Shown: positions 45,528 to 54,682, counted from the stretch's first letter. The stretch is 58,305 nt of DNA from an uncultured Lachnospiraceae bacterium (GCA_947628955.1 CANRBX010000012.1:1-58305); one strand, 5' to 3'. Notes: generated by a model from the letters alone, not told the origin. A program made the numbers and translations.

Positions 45528-47276
45528 ATGACAGATATGGCGGACGATTTACTGACAAAGCTGAAGCGCTACGGCGGCTCTGACTATTATCCGCTGCACA
45601 TGCCGGGGCACAAAAGGCGGATCAGCCATTTTGAGCAGCCGTTCGCGATCGATATTACAGAGATAGACGGTTTCGATGATCTGCACCACGCGCAGGGGAT
45701 TCTGCGGGAGGCGCAGCAGAGAGCCGCCAGGCTGTACGGCGCGGATGAGACGTATTACCTGGTCAACGGAAGCACCTGCGGGATCCTGGCCGCGGTGGCC
45801 GCGGCCGTACCGCGCGGCGGCAGGATCCTGATGGCGCGCAACAGCCACAGGTCCGTGTACAATGCGGTTTTTCTGAATGACCTGCACGCGGAGTATCTCT
45901 GCCCGCCGCTGGATCCGGCGCGGGGGATTGCCGGGAGCATTTTGCCGGAGGATGTGCACAGGATGCTGCGGGGAGGCGCAGGGGCTCATACAGTGGTGGT
46001 TACTTCGCCGACCTACGACGGCGTTGTGTCGGATATCCGGGCGATCGCGGAGGAAACGCACCGCGCCGGTGCGGTGCTGATCGTAGACGAGGCGCACGGC
46101 GCGCACTTCGGGATGCACCCGTATTTTCCAGAATCGGCGCTCTCCTGCGGCGCGGATATCGTGGTCAACAGCCTGCACAAGACGCTCCCGTCTCTGACGC
46201 AGACGGCGCTCCTGCATGTGCGCGGTGACCGGGCCGACCGGGAGAAGCTCAGGAGATATCTTGATATTTACCAGACCAGCAGCCCGAGCTACGTGCTGAT
46301 GGCTGGGATGGATGCGTGTGTGAGCCTGCTCGAAAGACAGGGCAGGGAGCTGTTTGATGAATTTGTCGGGCGGCTCGAAAAAATGCGGGATGCGCTGCGG
46401 CAGATGCGGGTGCTGCACATGGTGGACGGCCGCGAGCGGGAGCTTCAGGCGTTCGGTTTTGACCGCTCGCGCATACTGATCTCACTGGAGCGAAGCACAA
46501 TGACGGGCCCTGAGCTGGCGCAGATCCTGCGCGGGCGCTACCATCTGGAACCGGAGATGGCCGCCGCGGATTATGTGACGGCGATCATGACGGTGGCCGA
46601 CGGACAGGAGGGGTTTGACCGCCTGACGGAGGCGCTTCTGGAGACGGACGCCGGGCTGCAGGCTGATCTGCGGCCTGCGGAGCCGGAAATGCGCAGGGAT
46701 GCAGGGAAAGCAGAGACTGTGCACAGGCCGGGCACAGCAGAGCCGGGAAGTGCAGAAAGGACTGCTGCAGACTGGACGGGCAGGCCTGCGAGGCCGGGAA
46801 AGCGCAGGGACGCAGGGAAAACAGAGGCTGTGCGCAGGCCGTGCGCAGCAGAGCCGGGGAGCGCAGAGAAGACTGCTGCAGACTGGACGGAAGATGGGCC
46901 TGTGGAGCCGGAAATGTGCAGGGAAGCAGGGAAAGCAGAGGCCGTGCGCAGGCCCGGCGCAGCAGAGCCGGGGAGCGCAGAAAAAACCTCGGCAGCGGGG
47001 AGCCTCCGGGGGCGCTGGCCCCGAAATGAGGAAGCCATGAGCATCCGGGAGGCCCTGGAGCGGCCGGCGGAGCCAGTTTTGCTGCGGGAGAGCGCGGGCC
47101 GGGTGTCCGCGGAATATATCTATCTGTATCCGCCGGGGATTCCGCTTGTGGTTCCGGGCGAGCGGATATCCGGGGAGCTTCTGCGGGAACTGGAACACGA
47201 TCAGTCCGTCGGGCTGAGGCTGCAGGGTCTGGCCGACCCTGACGGGACTTCTGTCAGGGTGGTCAGAGAAGAATAG
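45528..47276 (+). CDS. Orn/Lys/Arg decarboxylase family protein with internal repeats
   Basis: This PLP enzyme belongs to the YaaO-like basic amino-acid decarboxylases. YYPLHMPGHKRR opens the catalytic domain, the PLP pocket has VNGSTCGILAAV and VDEAHGAHFGMHPYFPESAL, and the PLP lysine is in VVNSLHKTLPSLTQTA. The C-terminal domain resumes at MSIREALERPAEPVLL. Between them lie three in-frame repeats of 37-38 residues, giving 582 residues against about 480 for YaaO. The substrate (Arg, Lys or Orn) is not resolved. It heads the conserved gene cluster that includes holB and ricT. Confidence 0.9.
   Translation: MTDMADDLLTKLKRYGGSDYYPLHMPGHKRRISHFEQPFAIDITEIDGFDDLHHAQGILREAQQRAARLYGADETYYLVNGSTCGILAAVAAAVPRGGRILMARNSHRSVYNAVFLNDLHAEYLCPPLDPARGIAGSILPEDVHRMLRGGAGAHTVVVTSPTYDGVVSDIRAIAEETHRAGAVLIVDEAHGAHFGMHPYFPESALSCGADIVVNSLHKTLPSLTQTALLHVRGDRADREKLRRYLDIYQTSSPSYVLMAGMDACVSLLERQGRELFDEFVGRLEKMRDALRQMRVLHMVDGRERELQAFGFDRSRILISLERSTMTGPELAQILRGRYHLEPEMAAADYVTAIMTVADGQEGFDRLTEALLETDAGLQADLRPAEPEMRRDAGKAETVHRPGTAEPGSAERTAADWTGRPARPGKRRDAGKTEAVRRPCAAEPGSAEKTAADWTEDGPVEPEMCREAGKAEAVRRPGAAEPGSAEKTSAAGSLRGRWPRNEEAMSIREALERPAEPVLLRESAGRVSAEYIYLYPPGIPLVVPGERISGELLRELEHDQSVGLRLQGLADPDGTSVRVVREE
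46674..47010 (+). repeat. Three in-frame 111-114-bp repeats inside the decarboxylase
   Basis: Units begin at 46674, 46785 and 46899 and encode PAEPEMRRDAGKAETVHRPG-type sequence followed by AEPGSAEKTAADW. They fall between the catalytic and C-terminal domains. Confidence 0.93.
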
Positions 47277-47303
47277 AAGAGTTATTTTGCTGGCAGGATA
47301 ATT

Positions 47304-47903
47304 ATGGGAAAATTATTTTATGTGATGGGCAAGAGCTCATCGGGGAAGGATACTGTTTATGAAGAGCTTCTGACGCGCAGCGAGCTGGGCCTGAAGCCGT
47401 ATATCATGTATACGACGCGCCCGATCCGCGCGAAGGAGACGGACGGCGTACAGTACCATTTCGTGACGGAGGGACAGCTGCGCGCGATGCAGGAAAAGGG
47501 GCAGGTCATCGAGCTGCGCTCCTACAATACCGTCTATGGGATCTGGTATTATTTCACGGCGGACAGTGAAGCGGTGGACATGGAACACTGCAGCTATCTG
47601 GCGCTGGGAACGCTGGAATCCTATCAGAAGATCCGCGGCTACTACGGGGAGGACCGCGTCGTACCGGTCTATATCGAGGTCGAGGACGGAAACCGGCTGG
47701 AGCGGGCCCTGAAGCGCGAGAGGAAGCAGGCCGTCCCGAATTATGACGAGGTCTGCAGGCGTTTTCTGGCCGACCAGAAGGATTTCTCAGAGGAAAATAT
47801 CCAGAAGGCAGGGATTACGCGGCGCTTTCTGAATAATGACGACCGGCAGGTCTGCATGGATGAGATCGCAGAGTTTATTGCGGGGGAAACCGGGCTTTCC
47901 TGA
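47304..47903 (+). CDS. Guanylate kinase-like protein
   Basis: This 199-residue P-loop kinase has VMGKSSSGKDTVYEELL at its start, the YTTRPIRAKETDGVQYHFV segment that matches the GMP-binding region of guanylate kinases, and a C-terminal helical part. Classical Gmk has a GxSGAGKST loop; KSSSGKDT is diverged. In Bacillus the gene at this position between the decarboxylase and holB is thymidylate kinase (tmk); this protein looks like guanylate kinase instead. GMP phosphorylation is the likely reaction but a different nucleotide is possible. Confidence 0.82.
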   Translation: MGKLFYVMGKSSSGKDTVYEELLTRSELGLKPYIMYTTRPIRAKETDGVQYHFVTEGQLRAMQEKGQVIELRSYNTVYGIWYYFTADSEAVDMEHCSYLALGTLESYQKIRGYYGEDRVVPVYIEVEDGNRLERALKRERKQAVPNYDEVCRRFLADQKDFSEENIQKAGITRRFLNNDDRQVCMDEIAEFIAGETGLS

Positions 47904-48118
47904 GCTTTTTTTCGCAATAAACCGCAAGAAAGCGGTCATGTCCCGCAGGCGGTGCTTCACATTCACTTAAAAATGTGTTAAACTAAAACAAACAGACAGT
48001 GTGCAGACACCTCAGGGCTGAGGGATCGGGAGGCTGTAGCGGCCTGCCCGCCTCCTTCCTGAACAGAGCAGTTCGGAACAGAGACGAGTCTGACAATATA
48101 CGGAGGATATGCGAAGCT

Positions 48119-49117
48119 ATGGCGGGATTCAGGGACATGCTCGGACACAAGCAGGAGATCGCTCATCTGGAGCGCGCGATAGAGACTGGAAAGGTCAGCC
48201 ATGCATATATATTTACCGGGGAAAAGGGGACGGGCAAGAAGCGCCTTGCGGACGCCTTTGCCATGACCCTGCAGTGTACGGCGGAGGGAGAGCGGCCCTG
48301 CGGAGTGTGCCATTCCTGCCACCAGGCGGCCAGCGGCAGTCACCCGGATATTATCTATGTCCGCCATGAAAAGCCGGCGAGTATCGGTGTGGACGACGTG
48401 CGCGCGCAGCTCTCGGGGGATATCCAGATCCGCCCCTACAGCGGCAGGTACAAGATCTACATAGTGCCGGATGCGGAGAAAATGACGGTTCAGGCGCAGA
48501 ACGCGCTTCTGAAGACGATCGAGGAGCCGCCGGAATATGCGGTGATCCTCCTGCTTGCGGAGAACGACCAGGTGTTTCTGGAGACGATCCGCTCGCGGTG
48601 TGTGGTGATGCATCTGAAGCCGGTGCCGGACGATCTGGTCAGGGCTTACCTGATGGAGCAGCTGCAGATCCCGGATTATCAGGCGGATATCTGCGTGGCG
48701 TTTGCCCAGGGAAACATCGGCAAGGCGGTGCGGCTGGCCTCATCGGAGGACTTTGCCGCGATCAAATCCTCCGCGATGATGCTGATCCGCAATGCCGGGA
48801 AGATGGAGATCAGCGAGCTGATCGACTATGTCCGGCAGATCCAGGAGTACAAGGTTTCCATTCAGGACTATCTGGACATCCTTGCGCTCTGGTACCGGGA
48901 TATGGTATATTTCAAGGCGACGCGCGATGTGGACGGCATCGTGTTCAAGGACGAGCTGCGGACGATCCGCGATACCGTCAGCTACTGCACGTATGAGGGC
49001 GTCGAGGACGTCATGAGGGCGATCGAGAGCGCCAAGTCGCGTCTGAGCGCGAATGTTAATTTTGATCTGACAATGGAGCTTCTGTTCCTTGTCATTAAGG
49101 AGAATATACATGGTTAA
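48119..49117 (+). CDS. holB: DNA polymerase III delta' subunit
   Basis: This 332-residue clamp-loader subunit helps place the sliding clamp on DNA. It begins MAGFRDMLGHKQEIAHL, has a degenerate P-loop GEKGTGKKRLADAFA, a zinc-type cysteine cluster (CGVCHSC), VDDVRAQLSGDIQIRPYSG and the sensor segment NALLKTIEEPPEYAVILLL. The ATG at 48119 fits the family start; GGAGG lies about 12 bp upstream, which is rather far. The gene overlaps ricT by 8 bp. The small genes darA and yaaR that precede holB in Bacillus are absent. Confidence 0.93.
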   Translation: MAGFRDMLGHKQEIAHLERAIETGKVSHAYIFTGEKGTGKKRLADAFAMTLQCTAEGERPCGVCHSCHQAASGSHPDIIYVRHEKPASIGVDDVRAQLSGDIQIRPYSGRYKIYIVPDAEKMTVQAQNALLKTIEEPPEYAVILLLAENDQVFLETIRSRCVVMHLKPVPDDLVRAYLMEQLQIPDYQADICVAFAQGNIGKAVRLASSEDFAAIKSSAMMLIRNAGKMEISELIDYVRQIQEYKVSIQDYLDILALWYRDMVYFKATRDVDGIVFKDELRTIRDTVSYCTYEGVEDVMRAIESAKSRLSANVNFDLTMELLFLVIKENIHG

Positions 49118-50108
49118 AATCATAGGAGTACGATTCCGGAATGCGGGCAAAATTTATTATTTTGACCCGAAAAATTACAAGCTCAGGGCCGGAGATCATG
49201 TGATCGTGGAGACGGTCAGAGGCGTCGAGTACGGAACGGTGGTCGGAAATATCCGAAGCGTAGAAGAGAAGTCCGTCGTCCAGCCGCTCAAGTCGGTGAT
49301 CCGCGTGGCTACGCCGGACGACGACGCGAGAACGAAGCGCAACCGCGAGAAGGAGAGAGAGGCGCTTAAGATCTGCCAGGAGAAGATTGCCAGACACAAT
49401 CTTGAGATGAAGCTGATCGACGCGGAATACACATTTGACAACAATAAAGTCCTGTTTTACTTTACCGCGGACGGCAGGATCGACTTCCGGGAGCTGGTCA
49501 AGGATCTGGCGGCCGTGTTTAAGACGCGCATCGAGCTGCGCCAGATCGGCGTCCGGGACGAGACGAAGATCCTCGGCGGGATCGGCATCTGCGGCCGTGT
49601 ACTCTGCTGCAACAGCTACCTCTCGGAGTTCGCTCCGGTGTCGATCAAAATGGCGAAGGAGCAGAACCTGTCGCTGAACCCGACGAAGATTTCCGGGGCG
49701 TGCGGCAGGCTGATGTGCTGCCTGAAAAACGAAGAGGACACGTACGAGTATCTGAACAGCCGCCTCCCGGCGATCGGAGACACGGTGACGACGCTTGACG
49801 GCCAGAAGGGTGAGGTCAGCAGCGTCAACGTGCTGCGCCAGAAGGTCAGGATACTGGTCGATGTAGATGATGAGAAGGAACTCCAGGAGTACGATGTGAA
49901 GGAGCTGAAGTTCAGGCCGAGGAAGCGCAAGGAGAAGGGCGGAAAGAATAAGGACCGGGATAAGGACAAAGACCGTGAAAAAGAAAAGGGCGGCAGGGAG
50001 AAAGAAAATGCCGGCCGGAACAATGCCTCGGATAAGGAATTAAAAGAGCTGGAGGAACTGGAAAAGCTGGACAAAAAAGAAGGGAAATCAAAGCTGAATG
50101 ACGATTGA
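49110..50108 (+). CDS. ricT: PSP1-domain protein RicT (YaaT)
   Basis: This 332-residue protein corresponds to Bacillus YaaT/RicT, part of the Y complex that stimulates RNase Y-dependent mRNA processing and affects sporulation. The PSP1 core includes YYFDPKNYKLRAGDHVIVET and CGRVLCC plus CGRLMCC, the paired cysteines that bind an iron-sulfur cluster. The C-terminus is a highly charged Lys/Arg/Glu/Asp tail of about 60 residues with KDRDKDKDREKEK-type repeats. The start at 49110 follows AAGGAG. It overlaps trmN6 by 11 bp. Confidence 0.93.
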   Translation: MVKIIGVRFRNAGKIYYFDPKNYKLRAGDHVIVETVRGVEYGTVVGNIRSVEEKSVVQPLKSVIRVATPDDDARTKRNREKEREALKICQEKIARHNLEMKLIDAEYTFDNNKVLFYFTADGRIDFRELVKDLAAVFKTRIELRQIGVRDETKILGGIGICGRVLCCNSYLSEFAPVSIKMAKEQNLSLNPTKISGACGRLMCCLKNEEDTYEYLNSRLPAIGDTVTTLDGQKGEVSSVNVLRQKVRILVDVDDEKELQEYDVKELKFRPRKRKEKGGKNKDRDKDKDREKEKGGREKENAGRNNASDKELKELEELEKLDKKEGKSKLNDD

Positions 50109-50835
50109 GCTCAGGGAAGGGGAACGGCTGGACGATCTGCGCCGCAACGGTTACCAGATCATCCAGAATGAAAAACTCTTTTGCTTTGGCATGGACGCGG
50201 TTCTGCTCTCGGGGTTTGCCAGGGTGGAGCCGGGCGGACGCGCGCTTGACCTGGGGACGGGGACCGGGATCATACCGATCCTGCTGTCCGCGAAGACGCC
50301 CGGATCGTATTTTGCCGGGCTGGAAATATTTGAGAACAGTGTGGACATGGCGCGCAGGAGCGTGGCGCTCAACCATCTGCAGGAGCGGGTGGAGATCGTT
50401 CAGGGAGATATCAGAAAAGCCGGAGAGCTGTTTGCCCCGGCTTCTTTTGATACTGTCACCGCGAACCCGCCGTACATGACAGCCAGGCACGGTCTGGTCA
50501 ACCCGGATCTGGAGAGGGCGGCGGCCCGCCACGAACTGCTGTGCACGCTGGAGGATGTCACGGCGGCTGCGGCGCGGCTTCTCCGCACGGGAGGACATTT
50601 CTACATGGTGCACCGGCCGTTCCGGCTGGCGGAAATCATCCGGACGCTCTCGGCATACCGCCTGGAGCCCAAGCGCATGCGGCTGGTCTATCCGTATGTG
50701 AACCACGAACCGAACATGCTGCTGATCGAGGCCGTGCGCGGCGGCCGGCCGAGGATGACGGTGGAGAAGCCGCTGATCGTGTTTGAGCGGCCGGGCGAGT
50801 ATACGGAGGAAGTCCGGGAGCTGTATGGGTACTGA
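50098..50835 (+). CDS. tRNA1(Val) adenine-37 N6-methyltransferase family protein
   Basis: This 245-residue SAM-dependent methyltransferase matches YabB/TrmN6. The SAM motif is ALDLGTGTGIIPILL and the catalytic NPPY motif is in VTANPPYMTA, typical of amino-group methylation of adenine. FCFGMDAVLLSGFA precedes the SAM motif, as in the family. It ends in VRELYGY. It overlaps ricT by 11 bp. Partial copies of its last codons are found downstream. Confidence 0.9.
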   Translation: MTIELREGERLDDLRRNGYQIIQNEKLFCFGMDAVLLSGFARVEPGGRALDLGTGTGIIPILLSAKTPGSYFAGLEIFENSVDMARRSVALNHLQERVEIVQGDIRKAGELFAPASFDTVTANPPYMTARHGLVNPDLERAAARHELLCTLEDVTAAAARLLRTGGHFYMVHRPFRLAEIIRTLSAYRLEPKRMRLVYPYVNHEPNMLLIEAVRGGRPRMTVEKPLIVFERPGEYTEEVRELYGY

Positions 50836-51180
50836 GCGGCAGCCAAGGATGTGGACGAGGTTCGGGAGTTGTACGGGTACTGAGCGGCGAACGGGATGTG
50901 GGCAGGGCTCAGGGATTGTACAGATGCTGAGTGACGGCTGGGATGCGGTCGAGGATGACGGTGGAGAAGCCGCTGATCGTGTTGGGGGGCCGGGCGAGTA
51001 CACGGAAGGGATTCGGGAGCTGTACGAATACTGAGCAGCGGCTGACCGAGGATGACGGTGGAGAAGCCGCTGATCGTGTTTGAGTGGCCGGGCGAGTATA
51101 TGGAAGAGGTTCGGGAGCTGTATGGATACTAAGCGAGCGGGATATGGACGAGGTTCGCGGAACTATGCAGATACACTATG
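50749..51180 (+). repeat. Decaying duplications of the methyltransferase 3' end
   Basis: The last 85 bp of the gene (50749-50835, from AGGATGACGGTGGAGAAG to the stop) recur almost intact at about 50950-51034 and 51046-51131, each with its own in-frame stop. Shorter copies of the final GAGGTTCGGGAGCTGTA part lie near 50853 and 51146. The copies are too short to be genes. The 440-bp gap to rsmI consists mostly of this material. Confidence 0.92.
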
Positions 51181-51278
51181 CGGATATTGAGCGGGCAGCA
51201 GAGATGTGGACGAGGATTGGGAGCTGTAAGAATTAATTACAGATGAGTTATCAGTATGAAACGGGGAGGGGCAGAGAC

Positions 51279-52199
51279 ATGAAGCAGGAATATGAAAACA
51301 GGGCAGGGCAGGCGTGCGTTTCTGCTGAGGATCAGGCCGGGCCGGGCCGTTTATACCTGTGCGCGACGCCGATCGGCAATCTGGAGGATATCACGATGCG
51401 CGTGCTGCGCACGCTGAGAGAGGTGGATCTGATCGCGGCGGAGGATACGCGAAACAGCCGGAAGCTTCTGAATCATTTTGAGATCCGGACGCCGATGACC
51501 AGCTATCATGAATACAACAAGATTGAGAAGGCCGCTGTGCTGATCGGAAAAATGCAGGAGGGGATGAATGTCGCGCTGATCACGGACGCCGGGACGCCCG
51601 GAATTTCCGACCCGGGGGAGGAACTGGTGCGCATGTGCTGCGAGGCGGGGATTGAAGTGACTTCACTGCCGGGGGCCTGCGCCTGCGTGACTGCCCTGAC
51701 GATTTCCGCGCTCCCGACAAGACGCTTCTGCTTTGAGGCGTTTCTGCCTCTGGAGAAAAAGGAACGCCAGCAGATCCTGGAGGAGCTGAAGACAGAGACG
51801 CGCACGATCATACTGTATGAAGCGCCGCACCGCCTGCAGCGGACACTCAGCGAGCTGCTGGAAACGCTCGGGGACAGGCGGGCGAGTATCTGCAGGGAGC
51901 TGACGAAGAGACACGAGACCGCCCTGCGGACGACCCTTTCCGGGGCTGTCGGCTGGTATGAAGCACACGAGCCGAAGGGGGAGTGCGTGATCGTTCTGGA
52001 AGGGCAGAGCCGGAAGCAGCTGGAGCATGAGGAACAGAAGGACTGGGAAGCGATCGACATCCGCGCACATGTACAGATGTACGAGGCGCAGGGGCTTGAC
52101 CGCAGGGAGGCGATGAAGCAGGCCGCGAAAGACCGGGGCATTTCGAAACGCGAGGTGTATGCGGCCCTGCTGGAGCCGGATACAGAATTTCGCGGATAG
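51279..52199 (+). CDS. rsmI: 16S rRNA (cytidine-1402 2'-O)-methyltransferase
   Basis: This 306-residue tetrapyrrole-methylase-fold enzyme modifies C1402 in the ribosomal decoding centre. GRLYLCATPIGNLEDITMRV, AAEDTRNSRKLLNHF and ALITDAGTPGISDPGEELV are diagnostic. The start at 51279 is favoured by GGGGAGGGG just upstream; an in-frame ATG at 51243 lacks a ribosome site. The N-terminus has about 25 extra residues before the conserved LYLCATPIGN. It is the last conserved gene of the cluster. Confidence 0.95.
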   Translation: MKQEYENRAGQACVSAEDQAGPGRLYLCATPIGNLEDITMRVLRTLREVDLIAAEDTRNSRKLLNHFEIRTPMTSYHEYNKIEKAAVLIGKMQEGMNVALITDAGTPGISDPGEELVRMCCEAGIEVTSLPGACACVTALTISALPTRRFCFEAFLPLEKKERQQILEELKTETRTIILYEAPHRLQRTLSELLETLGDRRASICRELTKRHETALRTTLSGAVGWYEAHEPKGECVIVLEGQSRKQLEHEEQKDWEAIDIRAHVQMYEAQGLDRREAMKQAAKDRGISKREVYAALLEPDTEFRG

Positions 52200-52202
52200 A
52201 GA

Positions 52203-52844
52203 ATGACAGATATGTTGTACGATAAGGATATCAGGGAGCCTCTGTTTGATTTTCTGGAGGCCCGCTATGAAAAGGTGCGCGTGATCGAGGAAAAGCAGAT
52301 GGGCCGGTCGCGCGCGGATATTGTGATGGTGCTTCCGGGGGCGCTGGTCGGCATCGAGATCAAGAGCGATGCCGACACTTACGCGCGTCTGGCGCGCCAG
52401 GTGAAGGATTACGACCAGTATTTTGATGCGAATTACATCGTGGCGGGAACCAGCCATGCGATGCATATCGAAGAGCATGTACCGGAGCATTGGGGGATCA
52501 TCACCGTGGAAGAGGACGGCGGCGAAGCCGACTTTTACGTACTGCGCAGGGCGCGGGAGAATGTGAACGTGGACTGGAAGCGGAAGCTGGGGCTTCTGTG
52601 GAGACCGGAGCTTGTGCGGATTCAGGAGAAAAATATGCTTCCGCGCTATGCGGGCAAGAGCAAACAGTATGTTGTGCAGAAAATTCTGGAGACAGTGCCG
52701 CAGGAGATCCTGCGGGAGCAGATCAGCGAGGAGCTCTTCGAGCGGGACTACCGGGAGATCGCACAGGAGATCGCAGAATACCGGAGCACGAGAGAGGCCG
52801 GAAAGCGCCGGAAACCGGCAAAGAAAAAAGCGCGGCGGGGCTGA
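52203..52844 (+). CDS. sce7726-like protein (possible PD-(D/E)XK fold)
   Basis: This 213-residue protein begins with a helix and a GRSRADIVMVLPGALVGIEI-KSD pattern, followed by LARQVKDYDQYFDANYIVAG. This Asp-x(n)-E-x-K arrangement and the following region match sce7726-type proteins, which are thought to have a restriction-endonuclease-like fold. The C-terminus is very basic (KRRKPAKKKARR), possibly for nucleic-acid binding. It starts 3 bp after rsmI and is probably co-transcribed. The biological role is unknown. Confidence 0.7.
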   Translation: MTDMLYDKDIREPLFDFLEARYEKVRVIEEKQMGRSRADIVMVLPGALVGIEIKSDADTYARLARQVKDYDQYFDANYIVAGTSHAMHIEEHVPEHWGIITVEEDGGEADFYVLRRARENVNVDWKRKLGLLWRPELVRIQEKNMLPRYAGKSKQYVVQKILETVPQEILREQISEELFERDYREIAQEIAEYRSTREAGKRRKPAKKKARRG

Positions 52845-52910
52845 TGAGTGCCAGGTGACAACGAGAAAAAACCGGCGGGAAGCCCGGGCTGATGCAAAAG
52901 AATGCCTGGA

Positions 52911-53176
52911 GGCAATGAGAAAAGGGTTGACAGGGAAGCTCGGAGCTAACGCGAAAGAGTGCCCGGCGGCAATGAGAGAAGGGTTGACAGGGAAGCTTGG
53001 AGCTGACGTGAAGAGTGCCCGGCGGCAATGAGAGAAGGGTTGACAGGGAAGCTCGGAGCTGACGTGAAAGAGTTTCTGACGGCAATGAAAGAAGGGTTGA
53101 CAGGGAAGCTTGGAGCTGACGTGAAAGAGTTTCTAACGGCAATGAGAGAAGAGGTCGGCCTGGAAGTTTGGAGCTG
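52911..53176 (+). repeat. Five 57-bp tandem repeats after the sce7726-like gene
   Basis: Units starting GGCAATGAGAGAAGGGTTGACA begin at 52911, 52968, 53024, 53081 and 53138; four spacings are 57, 56, 57 and 57 bp. The period equals 19 codons and the text reads AMREGLTGKLGADVKEF, but one 56-bp spacing shifts the frame and no start precedes it. The first four copies carry a TTGACA but none has a matching −10. Confidence 0.92.
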
Positions 53177-53195
53177 ATAAAGAAGGAATGGCGGA

Positions 53196-54434
53196 ATGGA
53201 TAAGAATCTGGAAGAAAGAAAAATGGCCGGACCAGATTATGCGGGTGCAGCGGATACAGGCAGAACGCGAAAGGTGCTGCGTGCGGCCGTCCTGCCGGAA
53301 GGGGACGGAGAAAAACTGGAGCGCTATCTGAGAAAAAATCTGGAATTTACCAGGGCCCAGATCAGGAGTATGAAATTCCGCCCCGACGGTATCGTAGTGA
53401 ACGGCCGCCGCACCCGTGTCAGCTATATCCTGCAGGCAGGAGATGTACTGGAGCTTCGCCTGGAGGCAGAGGAAGCGTCGTCGGAGAAATTAAAAGATTC
53501 ACAGGCCGGGGCCGTGGACTGTGAAGCCGGATCGCCGCTGTCTGTCTGGCTAAAGCAGCATGTATTGTATGAAGACGGCGACATGATCCTTGTGTGGAAG
53601 GATGCGGGGCAGGTAATTCACCCGGCGCACGGCCACCACGCTGATACACTCTCAAATCTCCTGTATGCCTGTTTTGAAGAAAAAAAGGAAAAGGTGGTCA
53701 TCCGCAGCATCGGGCGGCTTGACCGGGATACGAGCGGCATCGTGGTGTTTGCGAAGAATAAAACTGCTGCCGGGCGTTTGTGGAGACAGAAGGAACAGGG
53801 GATTTTCTGGAAGGAGTATCTGGCACTGTGCGAGGGACATTTCACGGAGGCGGACGCAAAGCAGACGCGGGAATGCGTTCTGTCTGGCCGCGGCCAGTGG
53901 ATATCCGGCCTGCCCGGTTGCGGCCAACAGAAATCTGGTCTGCCCGGCGTTGTCCTGACCGGCTGTGGCCAACGGAAATCTGGTCTGTCCGGCGTCGGCC
54001 TGCCCGGCTGCGGCCCGTGGAATCCTGCTTTGCCTGGCGCTGACCTGTCCGGAGATGATCTGGATCTGCCCGGCGGAAGCCTGCCCGGTCTGACCTGGCA
54101 GGTTATCGATGCTCCGATTGCCCCTGCCTCCGGTGAGCTTATGAAGATGTGCATTTGTCCGGATGGGAAACCTGCGGTTACGTATTACCAGATGGCGGAG
54201 CAGTATGAGAACCGTGCATTGCTGCGCGTGCGAATCGCGACCGGACGGACGCACCAGATTCGGGTACACATGGCTTATTTGGGGCATCCGCTTGTCGGAG
54301 ACGTGCTTTACGGAAATGAGAGCGAATGCGGATCCGGGCTGCAGCTGTGCGCGTGGAAAGTCAGGCTGCTGCAGCCTTTCACCGGAGAAGAGATTACCGT
54401 GCAAAAGGAACCAGTCACTGCTTATCAGATTTGA
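53196..54434 (+). CDS. RluA-family pseudouridine synthase with internal repeats
   Basis: This enzyme isomerises uridine to pseudouridine in rRNA or tRNA. An N-terminal S4 RNA-binding domain (GEKLERYLRKNLEFTRAQI, then IVVNGRRTRVSYILQAGDVL) precedes the catalytic domain with the signature SIGRLDRDTSGIVVFAKN, where the second Asp is catalytic. The ending RTHQIRVHMAYLGHPLVGD is also typical. The protein has 412 residues rather than about 300. Most of the excess is a Gly/Leu/Pro-rich repeat insertion of about 68 residues (232-299), with a further 27 residues at the N-terminus. Confidence 0.92.
   Translation: MDKNLEERKMAGPDYAGAADTGRTRKVLRAAVLPEGDGEKLERYLRKNLEFTRAQIRSMKFRPDGIVVNGRRTRVSYILQAGDVLELRLEAEEASSEKLKDSQAGAVDCEAGSPLSVWLKQHVLYEDGDMILVWKDAGQVIHPAHGHHADTLSNLLYACFEEKKEKVVIRSIGRLDRDTSGIVVFAKNKTAAGRLWRQKEQGIFWKEYLALCEGHFTEADAKQTRECVLSGRGQWISGLPGCGQQKSGLPGVVLTGCGQRKSGLSGVGLPGCGPWNPALPGADLSGDDLDLPGGSLPGLTWQVIDAPIAPASGELMKMCICPDGKPAVTYYQMAEQYENRALLRVRIATGRTHQIRVHMAYLGHPLVGDVLYGNESECGSGLQLCAWKVRLLQPFTGEEITVQKEPVTAYQI
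53887..54085 (+). repeat. In-frame Gly/Leu/Pro repeats inside the pseudouridine synthase
   Basis: Units such as SGLPGCGQQK, SGLPGVVLTGCGQRK and SGLSGVGLPGCGPW derive from a degenerate TCTGGTCTGCCCGGC-type DNA repeat. The array separates the two halves of the catalytic domain and keeps frame throughout. Confidence 0.9.
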
Positions 54435-54542
54435 GTTCGTTCCCTTTTCTTCTGTGCTTAGCCGAGTCTGCCATTTATATAGAATTCCTCTGCCATGCTT
54501 TAACTGAAATCTGCCGGAACCGGCACAAATAATTATTCAGAT

Positions 54543-54584
54543 GAGATTGTCCCGGGTCTGTACGGCGCGGGACACATCTCTTTT
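54543..54584 (+). terminator. Terminator after the pseudouridine synthase
   Basis: GAGATTGTCCCG (54543-54554) pairs with CGGGACACATCTC (54568-54580) with one bulge and is followed by TTTT. Confidence 0.8.
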
Positions 54585-54682
54585 AGAACCGGAACGTTTA
54601 TCCGGTCATAGAATGTAGACATTTCTCATTTGTATATTTCCGGCGGCTTTTCATATCCGCCGTTTCTTAAGCACACAGCTCT

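Noticed and set aside
50783-51034. Short frame across the duplicated methyltransferase ends
   Set aside because: It reads the duplications in another frame and contains no domain.
52612-53031. 139-codon frame overlapping the sce7726-like gene and the 57-bp repeats
   Set aside because: Most of it is a shadow of the real gene; the repeat part is broken by a 56-bp spacing.
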